A stretch of DNA of 21,827 nucleotides from JBFFXF01 sp041569895. Its GTDB lineage: Bacteria > Planctomycetota > UBA8108 > JACQVS01. The notes under the pieces are model-generated. The model was given only the letters and a program-made list of their open reading frames with translations. It did no database searches and had not been told where the DNA came from. The stretch is taken from the NCBI GenBank assembly GCA_041569895.1, contig JBFFXF010000107.1:1-21827 (forward strand). The letters run 5' to 3'. The position numbers and the translations under genes were made by a program. Below, in pieces: positions 6,981 through 15,300 of this stretch; position 1 is the first letter of the stretch; every line of letters starts with the position of its first letter.

Positions 6981-8210
6981 ATGAACCTCATGGTCGGAGT
7001 CATCCCGGCTTTCGCGGCGGTCCTGTCGATCGTCGCGAGTGAAGCCCGGAACGAACCGGCGACGCCGGCGGAACAGTACAGCGCGCTGCTCGATGAATAC
7101 CGTGCGGCGAGCGGGGACTTTCGAAAGGCCACGACGGACATTGACCGAAAAGCGGCCGTTGAGCGACTCGACGAGTTTCCGCAGAAGTTTCTGGACCTCG
7201 CCGACAGGAATCTCGCGGATCCCGTCGCACTGAAGGCGTTGCGCCAGGCGGTGCAGGCGGTGATCTCGGTGGACTCTCTTGCGCAGCACTCCGCGGAGAT
7301 GAATCGCGACGCGTTCCCGACCGGCAGTCGGGGCGAGTCGGCCAGCCGAATCGTCAAGCTGCTGCTCCGTGACCACATCAAGAGCAACAAGCTCGGGCCC
7401 ATCTGCGATCGCATGCGGTGGGGAGCTCGCAAAGAGTTCGAGGAGTTCTTGAGCGCGGCTCTGCAGACCAATCCGCACAGAGACGTCCAGGGACTGGCCT
7501 GTCTGGCTCTCGCCCAGTTGCTGCACAATCACTTGAGGATGATCGACCTGGCGAAAGACCGCCCGGAGTTGATTACGCGATACGACTTCATCTTCGGCGA
7601 GGGATACGTTCAGGCAATACGACGACCGGGGCGATCGACGCTCGCCGGGAGGATCGAAAGGCTGTACGAGCGAGCCACCGAATATCGCGATGTGCAGAAC
7701 ATTCCTTTCGCGGGCACGGTCGCGGAGAAAGCCAGGTCGGAATTGTACGAGCTCCGCCACCTCTCGCCCGGCAAGCCGGCCCCCGACATCGAAGGCAAGG
7801 ACCAGGACGGCAAGCAGTTCAAACTGAGCGAATATCGGGGCAAGGTCGTCCTGCTCTATTTCTGGCTCGAGTTCTGACCGACCTGACGGGTCCATTGGCC
7901 CCACGAGCGGTCGCTCGTCGAGAAGCTGAAGAAGGAGCCATTCGCCCTGATCGGCGTCAACGCCATGCCCCGGGAGCCAGAAACGCTCAAGGAGGTCATG
8001 CGGAAGGAGAATCTCAACTGGCGATCGTTCGCCGACGACGGCGCCATCCAGCGCAAGTGGAACTCGCCTCCAACGCCGGCCTTCTACGTCATCGACCACA
8101 AGGGCGTGATTCGCCACAAGTGGATCGGCCATCCCGGCGGGAAGACCATCGACGCCGCCCTGGAGAGGCTGATCCGTGAGGCGGAGGAAACGAAACGCAG
8201 GAATGAGTGA
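6981..8210 (+). CDS. TlpA-like thioredoxin-fold protein with predicted UxxU (two selenocysteines)
   Basis: Predicted 409 residues when TGA codons at 7875-7877 and 7884-7886 (residues 299 and 302) are read as selenocysteine. The ATG follows GGGGAG at 6968-6973. Residues 1-22 look like a signal peptide, so it probably acts outside the cytoplasm. Residues about 25-255 are a mostly helical N-terminal region. The redoxin domain begins at 'GKPAPDIEGKDQDGKQFKLS' and runs through 'YRGKVVLLYFW', LEF-U-PT-U, 'RVHWPHERSLVEKL', 'FALIGVNAMPREPETLKEV', 'TPAFYVIDHKGVIRHKWIG' (likely cis-Pro) and a C-terminal helix. In relatives I remember, the same spot reads WCGPC followed four residues later by PHER; here both Cys positions are TGA. 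The frame is unbroken on both sides, so no frameshift is needed. It converges on the vapBC pair 17 bases away. If selenocysteine is not inserted, the product is a truncated 298-residue protein without an active site. Confidence 0.8.
7903..7918 (+). promoter_or_regulatory. Candidate bacterial SECIS hairpin
   Basis: ACGAGC (7903-7908) pairs perfectly with GCTCGT (7913-7918) around the tetraloop GGTC (7909-7912). The first loop G lies 23 bases after the second TGA and 32 bases after the first, both inside the window I recall for bacterial SECIS elements (about 16-37). The GGUC loop matches the apical loop I remember for E. coli fdhF. Caveat: the hairpin also encodes HERSLV, which is conserved in the protein family, so coding constraint could produce part of it. 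Confidence 0.55.
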
Positions 8211-8227
8211 GCTGCTTGCAACGACGT

Positions 8228-8620
8228 TTACACCAAGGGGCACAAAGGAATACCCAGCGCTTCGGCCGCCTCGCGCTGGCGCCGATCGTAGCTGGCGAGC
8301 TCGACGTTCTGACGAAGACCGCGCAGAAACTCCACGCTCGCCAGGTGAAGCGCATCCAGCGTGCGGACGGGACGCGGGAAAGGCTCGAGGATTCTGGCGA
8401 GGACTTCTGGAGTGAGCTCGAGAAACGAAACCCGTGCCAGAAGCTCGCTCACGGCTTCCCCGTGAGACTCACGGAGATTCCGCGCGTGGATTCTTACCCA
8501 GGTCTCGTACACCAGGAGGCGGCTCGAGATGAGGTCCTCTTCCCAGAGAGCTTCCGGCGGACCGCGATCCTCGGCGAGGAGGTGCGCAAGGGCGACCGAC
8601 GTGTCGACGTAAATCATCAC
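8228..8620 (-). CDS. vapC: PIN-domain toxin, VapC family
   Basis: A 130-residue PIN-domain ribonuclease of a type II toxin-antitoxin pair; VapC toxins cleave tRNA or rRNA in a metal-dependent way. The four acidic active-site residues are all in place: D6 in YVDTS, E39 in VYETW, D89 in RTLDALHLA and D112 in ASYDRR. The length is normal. Translation may start at GTG 8620 or at ATG 8617. With the ATG, the antitoxin stop and toxin start overlap as TGATG, the usual sign of translational coupling; residue numbers here use the GTG. Intact catalytic residues suggest a working toxin. The symbol is family-level. Confidence 0.88.
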   Translation of the reverse strand: MMIYVDTSVALAHLLAEDRGPPEALWEEDLISSRLLVYETWVRIHARNLRESHGEAVSELLARVSFLELTPEVLARILEPFPRPVRTLDALHLASVEFLRGLRQNVELASYDRRQREAAEALGIPLCPLV

Positions 8621-8907
8621 CGCTCCGCGCGATCGGCCTCCAGCTCATCGAGAATCTCCTCGAGCCGAGCCACCGGAATTCGGGGCGGCGCCGACTTGTG
8701 GCGCAAGGCCGCCGGCGTGATCCAGCCCCGGCGAACCGCGTCGGCGAGTACGGCGTCCGACGCCAGCGGACCACGGCCTTCTCGCGGGGGTGTCAGCTCT
8801 GCGATCACCCGCTCCCGGTCCGTGACCAGTACCGTCTCGCCTGCGGCCACGAGCCGGAGGTACTCGCTGAGCTTGTTCTTGAGCACCTTGACGCCAACGC
8901 ACCTCAT
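8617..8907 (-). CDS. vapB: Phd/YefM-type antitoxin, VapB-like
   Basis: A 96-residue antitoxin. The N-terminus 'VGVKVLKNKLSEYLRLVAAG' followed by ETVLVTDRERVIAELTP is the typical Phd/YefM DNA-binding fold, in which antitoxins dimerise and repress their own promoter. The C-terminal third, RIPVARLEEILDELEADRAER, is charged and probably wraps the toxin. It is coupled to the toxin by overlapping stop and start codons. Upstream of the ATG there is no strong ribosome binding site at ideal distance; AGGAG at 8921-8925 is 13 bases away. The predicted transcription start falls near the ATG, so a leaderless message is possible. Confidence 0.87.
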   Translation of the reverse strand: MRCVGVKVLKNKLSEYLRLVAAGETVLVTDRERVIAELTPPREGRGPLASDAVLADAVRRGWITPAALRHKSAPPRIPVARLEEILDELEADRAER

Positions 8908-8910
8908 ATC

Positions 8911-9261
8911 TCAAAGGTAGCTCCTGGTAGCTACATTGTCAAGGGCTCTCGTGGTCCCTGGTCCCCGGGTGCCGACGGCCAGGACAGGGGGCCATGCACT
9001 TGCCGACGCCACCGGCCATGAAGTAGGGCTCCGGCTCACTCCCCTCCCGAGGCCACAGCACGTCATCCTACCCCCGAAACGCCCCACTCCGACTCGACCG
9101 TCTCCCGGCACCGCTCGAGAAAGGGACCCCATCCGGCCGCGCTCCGCCCGACGAACGCGCAGTACCTGGATCCACAGAAGGGAGACGAGGACCAACAGAA
9201 CGAGCCCGACCGCGAGGGCGAGCGTGGCGAGTCCGGGGTTCTTCGGTACGACTTCTTGCAT
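8911..9261 (-). CDS. Possible small single-pass membrane protein
   Basis: A 116-residue open frame with an uncharged hydrophobic stretch (about residues 10-34, GLATLALAVGLVLLVLVSLL and on) followed by a basic cluster RVRRAERGR, as in a real membrane helix with a cytoplasmic end. GGAG lies 5 bases before the ATG. The C-terminal half is low-complexity and may be out of frame, and the stop overlaps the vapBC promoter region. I do not recognise a family. It may be a short real gene, a remnant or chance. Confidence 0.35.
   Translation of the reverse strand: MQEVVPKNPGLATLALAVGLVLLVLVSLLWIQVLRVRRAERGRMGSLSRAVPGDGRVGVGRFGGRMTCCGLGRGVSRSPTSWPVASASAWPPVLAVGTRGPGTTRALDNVATRSYL
8914..8942 (-). promoter_or_regulatory. 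Putative vapBC promoter with overlapping operator
   Basis: On the minus strand TTGACA (8937-8942, perfect) is followed after 17 bases by TACCTT (8914-8919, 3/6). The spacer contains a perfect inverted repeat GTAGCT-N6-AGCTAC (8917-8934). The inverted repeat overlaps the promoter just upstream of the antitoxin start, as expected for an autorepressed toxin-antitoxin operon. Confidence 0.5.
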
Positions 9262-9654
9262 GCGCTCCGTCGGAGACTTCTCCGCAGCCCTGAAAACCCG
9301 ACGAGAGCCTCGATCTCAGTTTGCAGAGGCGTTGAGCGGGGAACTGGTCGCGCGGCTCGACGGGATGGGCACTGGCATCGTGTTGGCGACGAGGACGGAA
9401 TCGGGGTGGGACGGTCAGGCCGTCGTGGCGAACGGTTCGTGACCCGGTCCGCGCCGCGGACCGAAGGGCTTCGCGGGGCGACTTCGGAACGGGCACGGGA
9501 ACGGGAACGGGCACGGGAACGGGAACGGGAACGGGAACGGGGACGGGACGGGGACGAGACCGGGTCCGGCGTGCGTTCCGTCGCGCCCTTTACTGGCCGC
9601 GCTCGCTGTGGCAAGCTCGAGGGTCACTCGATTCCCCGAAGGAGCACACTACCC
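9262..9654. other. Gap between the small membrane ORF and the sulfatase
   Basis: It contains the GGGAAC-type hexamer array (9485-9555) and the sulfatase ribosome binding site GAAGGAG (9638-9644). Open frames on both strands here are low-complexity readings of the array and its flanks. No other gene is supported. Confidence 0.5.
9485..9555. repeat. Hexanucleotide array, GGGAAC/GGGCAC/GGGGAC units
   Basis: About eleven consecutive six-base units after a leading CGGAAC: two GGGCAC, six GGGAAC and GGGGAC variants, with one five-base unit (GGGAC) near the end. The array ends about 100 bases upstream of the sulfatase ATG. A shorter array with the same units lies at 21104-21139. Confidence 0.9.
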
Positions 9655-11208
9655 ATGCGGATCCACGCGTCGCTCGTGTCTCTCTGTCTGGTCGCGTTCT
9701 CCGGCGGCGCCGGGGCCGCCGAGACGCCGAACATCATCGTCGTCATGGCGGACGACCTCGGTTACGGCGACGTCGGCTGCTATGGCGCCACGGCGCTCCG
9801 GACGCCGAACATCGACCGGCTGGCCGCCGAGGGGCTGCGGTTCACGCAGGGGTACTGCTCGGCGTCGACCTGCACGCCGACGCGCTACTCGTTCATGACG
9901 GGGACCTACGCCTTTCGCCAGCCCGGCGCCGGCATCGCCGGGCCGAACGCCACCGCGTTGATCCAGCCGGGCACCGAGACCATCGCGTCGATCCTCGAGC
10001 GGGCCGGCTACGCCACCGCGGTCGTCGGCAAGTGGCACCTCGGTCTCGGGAGCAAGCCGAAACCCGACTGGAACGGCGAGATCAAGCCCGGACCGCTGGA
10101 GATCGGCTTCGACCGTTGCTTCCTGCTGCCGACCACCAACGATCGCGTGCCCAGCGTCTACGTCGAGAATCACCGCGTCCGCAACCTCGACCCGGCGGAT
10201 CCCCTGTGGGTGGGGAGAAAGCGGCCGGGCCCGGACCACCCCGTGGGCAAGGACCCCGAGGTGCGCAAGACGCTCAAGATGGACTGGAGCCACGGCCACA
10301 ACAGCACGGTGCACAACGGCATCGGCCGCATCGGCTTCTTCACCGGCGGACACGCGGCACGCTGGCGGGATGAGGATCTCGCCGACGAGTGGGTGAAGCA
10401 GTTGGTCGAGTGGATCGAGGAGCACCGGGACGAGCCGTTCTTCCTGTTCTTCTCCTCGCACGACATCCACGTCCCGCGCATGCCGCACGAGCGCTTCCAG
10501 GGGAAGACCGAGCTCGGCTTCCGGGGCGACGCCATCGTGCAGCTCGACTGGTGCGTCGGCGAGCTCGTCAAGACGCTCGAACGACTCGCGCTCCGCAAGA
10601 AGACACTGGTGATCTTCTGCAGCGACAACGGCCCGGTTCTCGACGACGGCTACAAGGACGGCGCCAGGGAAAAGCTGGGGTCTCACACGCCCTCCGGCCC
10701 CTACCGCGGTGGCAAGTACAGCATCTACGAGGGCGGCACGCGGACGCCGTTCATCACCTCGTGGCCGGGGAGAATCCGCCCGGGAGTCTCCCATCGGATC
10801 GTCTGCACCGTGGACCTCGCGGCGAGCCTGGCCGCGTTGACCGGACAGACGCTGCCTCCCGACGCGTGCCGCGACAGCTTCAACGTGCTGCCCGCGTTGC
10901 TCGGCGAGCGGGGCGCGAGGGGTCGCGATCACCTGGTCCAGCAGCCGAACCGCGGTCCCACGCTGGCGCTGCGAGTTGGCGACTGGAAGGTGCTCTCCTA
11001 CGCGAGCGACAAGCCGATCAAGGCGCTGACCTACGAGAAGGGGCCCGGCCGCCACGAGCTCTACAATCTCGCCACGGATCCCGGCGAGCACACCAACCTG
11101 GCCGAGAAGGAGCCAGAGCGCCTGAAGGCGATGCTGGCTCGCCTCGAGGCGATCAAGACCGCGGGGCACAGCCGTCCCGGCGCGGCCGCGAGGGAGGCGA
11201 CGAGATGA
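9655..11208 (+). CDS. Secreted sulfatase (type I, formylglycine-dependent)
   Basis: A 517-residue arylsulfatase-family enzyme that hydrolyses sulfate esters, likely on polysaccharides. The ATG at 9655 follows GAAGGAG (9638-9644) and opens a signal peptide ending near GGAGAA (residue 22); the longer open frame upstream only reads the hexamer array. The metal site begins with ADDLGYGDVG (D33, D34). The activation motif is C73-T-P-T-R77, whose Cys would be converted to formylglycine. 'GKWHLG' (125-130), 'FCSDNGP' and 'GPYRGGKYSIYEGGTRTPFI' are the other family motifs, followed by the C-terminal 'ELYNLATDPGEHTNLA' subdomain. All key residues are present. The substrate cannot be told from sequence alone. 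No maturase or glycoside hydrolase neighbour is in view. Confidence 0.93.
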   Translation: MRIHASLVSLCLVAFSGGAGAAETPNIIVVMADDLGYGDVGCYGATALRTPNIDRLAAEGLRFTQGYCSASTCTPTRYSFMTGTYAFRQPGAGIAGPNATALIQPGTETIASILERAGYATAVVGKWHLGLGSKPKPDWNGEIKPGPLEIGFDRCFLLPTTNDRVPSVYVENHRVRNLDPADPLWVGRKRPGPDHPVGKDPEVRKTLKMDWSHGHNSTVHNGIGRIGFFTGGHAARWRDEDLADEWVKQLVEWIEEHRDEPFFLFFSSHDIHVPRMPHERFQGKTELGFRGDAIVQLDWCVGELVKTLERLALRKKTLVIFCSDNGPVLDDGYKDGAREKLGSHTPSGPYRGGKYSIYEGGTRTPFITSWPGRIRPGVSHRIVCTVDLAASLAALTGQTLPPDACRDSFNVLPALLGERGARGRDHLVQQPNRGPTLALRVGDWKVLSYASDKPIKALTYEKGPGRHELYNLATDPGEHTNLAEKEPERLKAMLARLEAIKTAGHSRPGAAAREATR

Positions 11209-11218
11209 ACCGTCCACG

Positions 11219-11250
11219 CTCTGTCCCGACCGGGCCTGTCGGGGACAGAG
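11219..11250 (+). terminator. Strong hairpin just after the sulfatase stop
   Basis: CTCTGTCCCGAC (11219-11230) pairs with GTCGGGGACAGAG (11238-11250), 12 base pairs with one bulged G, around loop CGGGCCT. It begins 10 bases after the stop codon. There is no T tract, so it may be a transcript-end stabiliser rather than a classic terminator. Confidence 0.5.
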
Positions 11251-11260
11251 GCATGCGGGC

Positions 11261-11626
11261 GTGCACACTCTCGACGTCGATCTCGGCATCGATCAGCTCT
11301 TCATGGAGCACTCCATCACGGTCAAGACCTCGCACCCGGGTCGCATGGCGCCGAACACCGCTCTCTGCTTCTTGCTCTCCGGTGTGACGGGCTGGTTTCT
11401 CGGCTGGAGGCCCCTGTCGTCGGGGTGGTCGCTGCAGACCGCGAGCCTCCTGTGCTCCGTCGTCTTCGCGCTCGGGGCGGTCGCCTTCTTCGGCTACGTC
11501 GGTGGCATGAGCACCGCGTACGGCTGGGGCCAGCTGACTCGCATGGCCGTGCACACCTCGATCGGATTCGTGGTCCTGAGCACGGGAATGTGGCTCCGTC
11601 CGGGGAGCATCGACAGACGGCGCTGA
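11261..11626 (+). pseudogene. Fragment of a sensor-protein membrane domain
   Basis: 121 residues from a GTG. The segment reads LGIDQLFMEHSITVKTSHPG, RMAPNTALCFLLSG, two more hydrophobic stretches and 'MSTAYGWGQLTRMAVHTSIGF'. I remember this pattern as part of the N-terminal multi-helix membrane domain of PAS/histidine-kinase and GGDEF sensor proteins. The start of that domain and every downstream signalling domain are missing, and reading through the stop gives nothing recognisable. No ribosome binding site is seen. It is most likely a remnant; a short stand-alone membrane protein is the less likely alternative. Confidence 0.55.
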
Positions 11627-11823
11627 TCGACATGCTCGACCATTGCTGGCGCATCGTCGAGTTCCCTCCCGAGCCGTCGCGGGGCTGACGGGGCGAACGC
11701 GGGCGTCTGGATAGCTCGACGACCGGCACCGCGCGGCCGTCTCTCCTCGAGGACGCTGGGCGCGTCCTCACAGATGTACTGAAAGCCGACTCGCTTCTCC
11801 CTGTTCCCGAGGGCGTCGTGCTC

Positions 11824-11852
11824 TTGTACAGTAGGCCCGCCAGGAGCATACT
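11824..11852 (+). promoter_or_regulatory. Weak putative promoter of the GYD-domain gene
   Basis: TTGTAC (11824-11829, 3/6) and CATACT (11847-11852, 4/6) are spaced by 17 bases, about 50 bases before the ATG. The match is weak. Confidence 0.25.
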
Positions 11853-11903
11853 CCGGCGAACATCTCGGGCACGACCCGCAGCACTTTCTCGAAAGGAGAT
11901 TCC

Positions 11904-12188
11904 ATGGCACGGTACATCAGTCTCATCCGCTTCACCCAGAAGGGCGCGGAACACATCAAGGACTCCACCAAGCGAGCTCGGGCCTTCGACGATGCAGTCG
12001 AGAAGGCCGGGATCAAGGTGGTCGGCCAGTACTGGACGATCGGCTCGTACGACGGCGTGCTCATCATCGAGGCCAAGAGCGAGCGCGATGCGCTCCACTG
12101 GCTGACGGAGCTCGTCTCCCATGGCAACGTGAGGACGGAGACGTTGCAGGCTTTCGAGTCCGGAGAGTTCGAAAAGATCGTGGGATAA
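11904..12188 (+). CDS. GYD-domain protein
   Basis: A 94-residue protein of the GYD family, small ferredoxin-like-fold proteins of unknown function named after a Gly-Tyr-Asp motif. Here the motif is GSYDG in 'VGQYWTIGSYDGVLIIEA'. The ends 'MARYISLIRFTQKGAEHIKD' and 'GNVRTETLQAFESGEFEKIV' are also characteristic. The length is the family norm. AAAGGAGA (11892-11899) gives a strong ribosome binding site. It is probably a soluble cytoplasmic protein and stands alone, converging on the malectin genes. The hairpin at 12308-12345 probably ends its transcript. Confidence 0.88.
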   Translation: MARYISLIRFTQKGAEHIKDSTKRARAFDDAVEKAGIKVVGQYWTIGSYDGVLIIEAKSERDALHWLTELVSHGNVRTETLQAFESGEFEKIVG

Positions 12189-12307
12189 GAATCCGACCGA
12201 CCCCGTCAGCCCCGCACCGAAGGTGACTGCGAGGCCGACGGTCGGGGTTTCAGGCACTCACCGAGACCCGGGGCGGCAACGAGATTCGTCGACGACCGGC
12301 AGAGCGC

Positions 12308-12345
12308 GGGCGGTCCGCGCGCGCTTCTCGGCGCGCGGACCGTCC
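12308..12345. terminator. Bidirectional hairpin between convergent genes
   Basis: GGGCGGTCCGCGCGC (12308-12322) pairs with GCGCGCGGACCGTCC (12331-12345) over 15 pairs, including one G-T, around an eight-base loop. It lies between the GYD gene (+) and the malectin gene (-). It lacks T tracts, so termination is inferred from position and stability. Confidence 0.55.
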
Positions 12346-12368
12346 GGCTCACACCGATCGGCTCCGGC

Positions 12369-15300
12369 TCAGTCGTCGCAGGCCGGGAAGCTCAGGCAGG
12401 TGAGGTCGACGCCACCAGCGTCCGGTGACGGGTCGACGCCGCAGTCCGCCTTGCCGCCGGCCGCCAGCCAGTTGGACTCCGTCGGACCGGGCTCTCTCGG
12501 CGGGTTGCCGCTCTGGAAGAGCCACAGCAGGACGTACACTCCGTCGGTGAGGTTGATCGAGCCGTCGTCGTTCGGGTCGGCAGCGTCGAAGCACGGCAGA
12601 TCCGGATCGCCGAGGAACAGGAAGCCGAAGATGCGGATGGCATCGGCGATGTTGATCGCGCCGCTGGCGTCGACGTCGCCACGCACGAAGCGCTGTGGCG
12701 GCGGCGGCGGCTCGTCCGTCGCGATGACCTCGATGGCGTTGACGATCGCATTCGTGTCGGCGGCGCCGGGGCACTCGGGACACGGCAGAAACCCGACCGA
12801 CAGGAAGCCATCGGCGACCTCGATGTCCTCGAAGCTCAGCCGTCCTGCCCGCGTCAGCGCCGGGCTGTCGTCGTAGTCGAGGTAGCTGACGTCGTCGTCC
12901 ACGATCTCGTCCTCGAGCGAGATCTTGAAGTGGCGGTTGGTGCAGCAGCACTCGTTGAAGTAGAGGTTGACGTCGTAGACGTTGTCCTCGATGGGGATCT
13001 CGAGGAGGAAGTCGACGCCGTCGCCGCCGACGTCCCAGCGGATGGTCCCGAGCAGCGATAGGTCGGCCGCGTTCGTCGGATCGAAGCCGAGCTTCTCGAC
13101 CGTGTCCGGCGCCGGCGCGCACCAGTTGATCAGCGATCTGGAGCCGCCGTTGTCGTCCGGGCGGATGTCGAGCGGGTCGGCCGCCTCCGGGTCACCCGGC
13201 AGTCGATCGGCCAGCCAGACGTCGCCACGGGAGTCGACGATCTCGGGGCCGCCGAGGTTGATCCGCAGCGGCGAGGTGAACGGGCACTCCGGGTCGAGCA
13301 GGCGGCACCTCAGGCGCAGCGCCTCCGGACAGAACTCCTCGCCCGCGGGAAAGATCGGTCTGAGCTCGTAGAACGTCAGTCGCTGGCATCCGACGATCGG
13401 GTCGGAGAAGGTCGTGGCGCCGGCGGGAAGATCCCGGATCTTGTCGCCGTCCCGGAAGAGCTCGTATCCGGTCACCGTGACGTTCTCCGGCGGCGACCAC
13501 GTCCCGGTCACCGTGCCGTTGTCGATCGTGCAGACCAGGTCGCGCGGACACGTCTGGACGTCCGTTCCTGCCGGCACCACCTCGATGGCGTCGACGATGG
13601 CGTTGAAGTCGGTGGCGTCCGGGCAATCGAGGAAGCACGGCCTCAGGGCGATCTCGAGGATCTCGTCGCCGCCGACCGCGATGTCGTCGAAGCTCAGCCG
13701 CCCGGTGCGACCGAGGGAGTCGATGGCGGAGTAGCTCGCCGAGCTGACGTCGTCGGCGACGAGCTCGCCCTGGATCTCGATCTGGAAATGCCGGTTCGGG
13801 CAGCAGCACTCCGTGAAGAACATGTTGACCAGGTAGTTCCCCTCCGGAACCGGGATCTGCATGACGAAGTCGATGTCGCCGCCATCGATGTCGGCCACCT
13901 CGCCCGCGATGAAGTCCCCGTCGTCGTCGCCGACGTCCCACCGGATGGTGTTGTAGATGAGCTGGTCGCTGGCGTTGAACGGATCGAGGCCGAGGGACTG
14001 CATCGCGTCCGCGTTCGCCTGGCTCGACACCACGCACCAGTTCTGGATGAAGTTGGTGCCGCCGAAGTCGTCGACGCGGATCTCGAGGAAATCTCCCGGG
14101 TCGGGCTGGTCGCCGAACCAGAGCTGGCCGCGCGAGTCGACGGCGGTGACGCCGCCCATGTTGATCCGCAGCGGGATGTCGAACGGCTCGCCCGGGTTCA
14201 GCAGGTCGCAGCGGAGCGCGCCGCAGGGCGCCTGTCCCTCGGCGACCAGCGGCACGACCTCGTACGAGGCGACGCGGCCCTCGAAGCTGTCCTCGAAATC
14301 GATCGCGTCACCCGCGAGCGTCGCCACCAGCTCTCCGTTGCGACGCACCTCGTATCCCTCGAGGATGCCCTCGCAGCCCGGAGGGTCCCACGAGAGCATG
14401 GCGCTGCCGAACCCGTCCGTCTCGCAGAAGATGTTCGACGGACACGCGCACGTCACCGTGCAGGTCAGCGGCGGGCACTGCGGCTCACCCGCGGCCGAGT
14501 TCGTCACCACCTCGTACGTCGTGACGCGTGTCGGGGTCTCGTCCTCGAACGTCGTCGCGTTCGCCGGCAGAATGGCGATCTCCTCACCGTTCCGGAGCAC
14601 CGTGAAGCCGGTGACGTCGATGCAGAGCGGAGGAGCCCAGGAGAGCGTCGCCTCGCGCGTCGCGCTGACCGAGCAGCTGATGTTGCCCGGGCACTGGGAG
14701 AACTCCGGGTCCTCGCAGAGGTTCGTCTCCGACAGCACCTCGATGGCGTTGAGGATGGCGTTGCCATCGATGCCGCCGCCGCCGGGGAGGACGCAATCGA
14801 AGCACGGTCGCAGCGCGATCGACAGCGAGTCGTCCTCGACGATGATGTCGGAGAACGACAGGCGGCCGACCTTGGTGAGCGCCGGCACGCTGTCGTAATC
14901 GAGGTAGCCGACGTCTTCATCGACGAGCTCGCCCTCGAGCTCGATCTGGAAGCGCCGGTTGGTGCAGCAGCACTCGTTGAAGTAGAGGTTGACGAGGTAG
15001 GTGTCGTTCAGGATCGGGAGCTCCATCTCGAAGTCGATGCCGTCGGCTCCCTGGTCCCACCGGATCGTCCCCATGATCGACTGGTCGTTCGGGTCCGCCG
15101 GGTCGAGGCCGATCTTGGCCAGCGAGTTGGGCTCGACGGCGCACCAGTTGATCAGCGACTGCGTGCCGCCGAGCGGATCGACGCGGATGCCGAGCGGGTC
15201 CGCCGCCTCGGGGTCGCCCACATTGCGGTCGCCGAGCCAGAGGCGACCGCGGGAGTCGACGAGCTCCGGGCCGCCCATGTTGATTCGCAGCGGCGTGTCG

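Noticed and set aside
6981..8210. Reading the redoxin gene as a frameshifted pseudogene, or as two genes (6981-7877 and 7965-8210)
   Set aside because: Both halves are in the same frame, the split lies inside one thioredoxin domain, and the sequence between the second TGA and 7965 is coding and family-like. No frameshift is needed and the Met at 7965 lies within a conserved strand.
9415..9627. Minus-strand PFPFPF repeat protein
   Set aside because: Simple translation of the hexamer array with no independent support.
9256..9654. N-terminal extension of the sulfatase with RERERE-type repeats
   Set aside because: It is the translated hexamer array. The ATG at 9655 has a ribosome binding site and opens a proper signal peptide.
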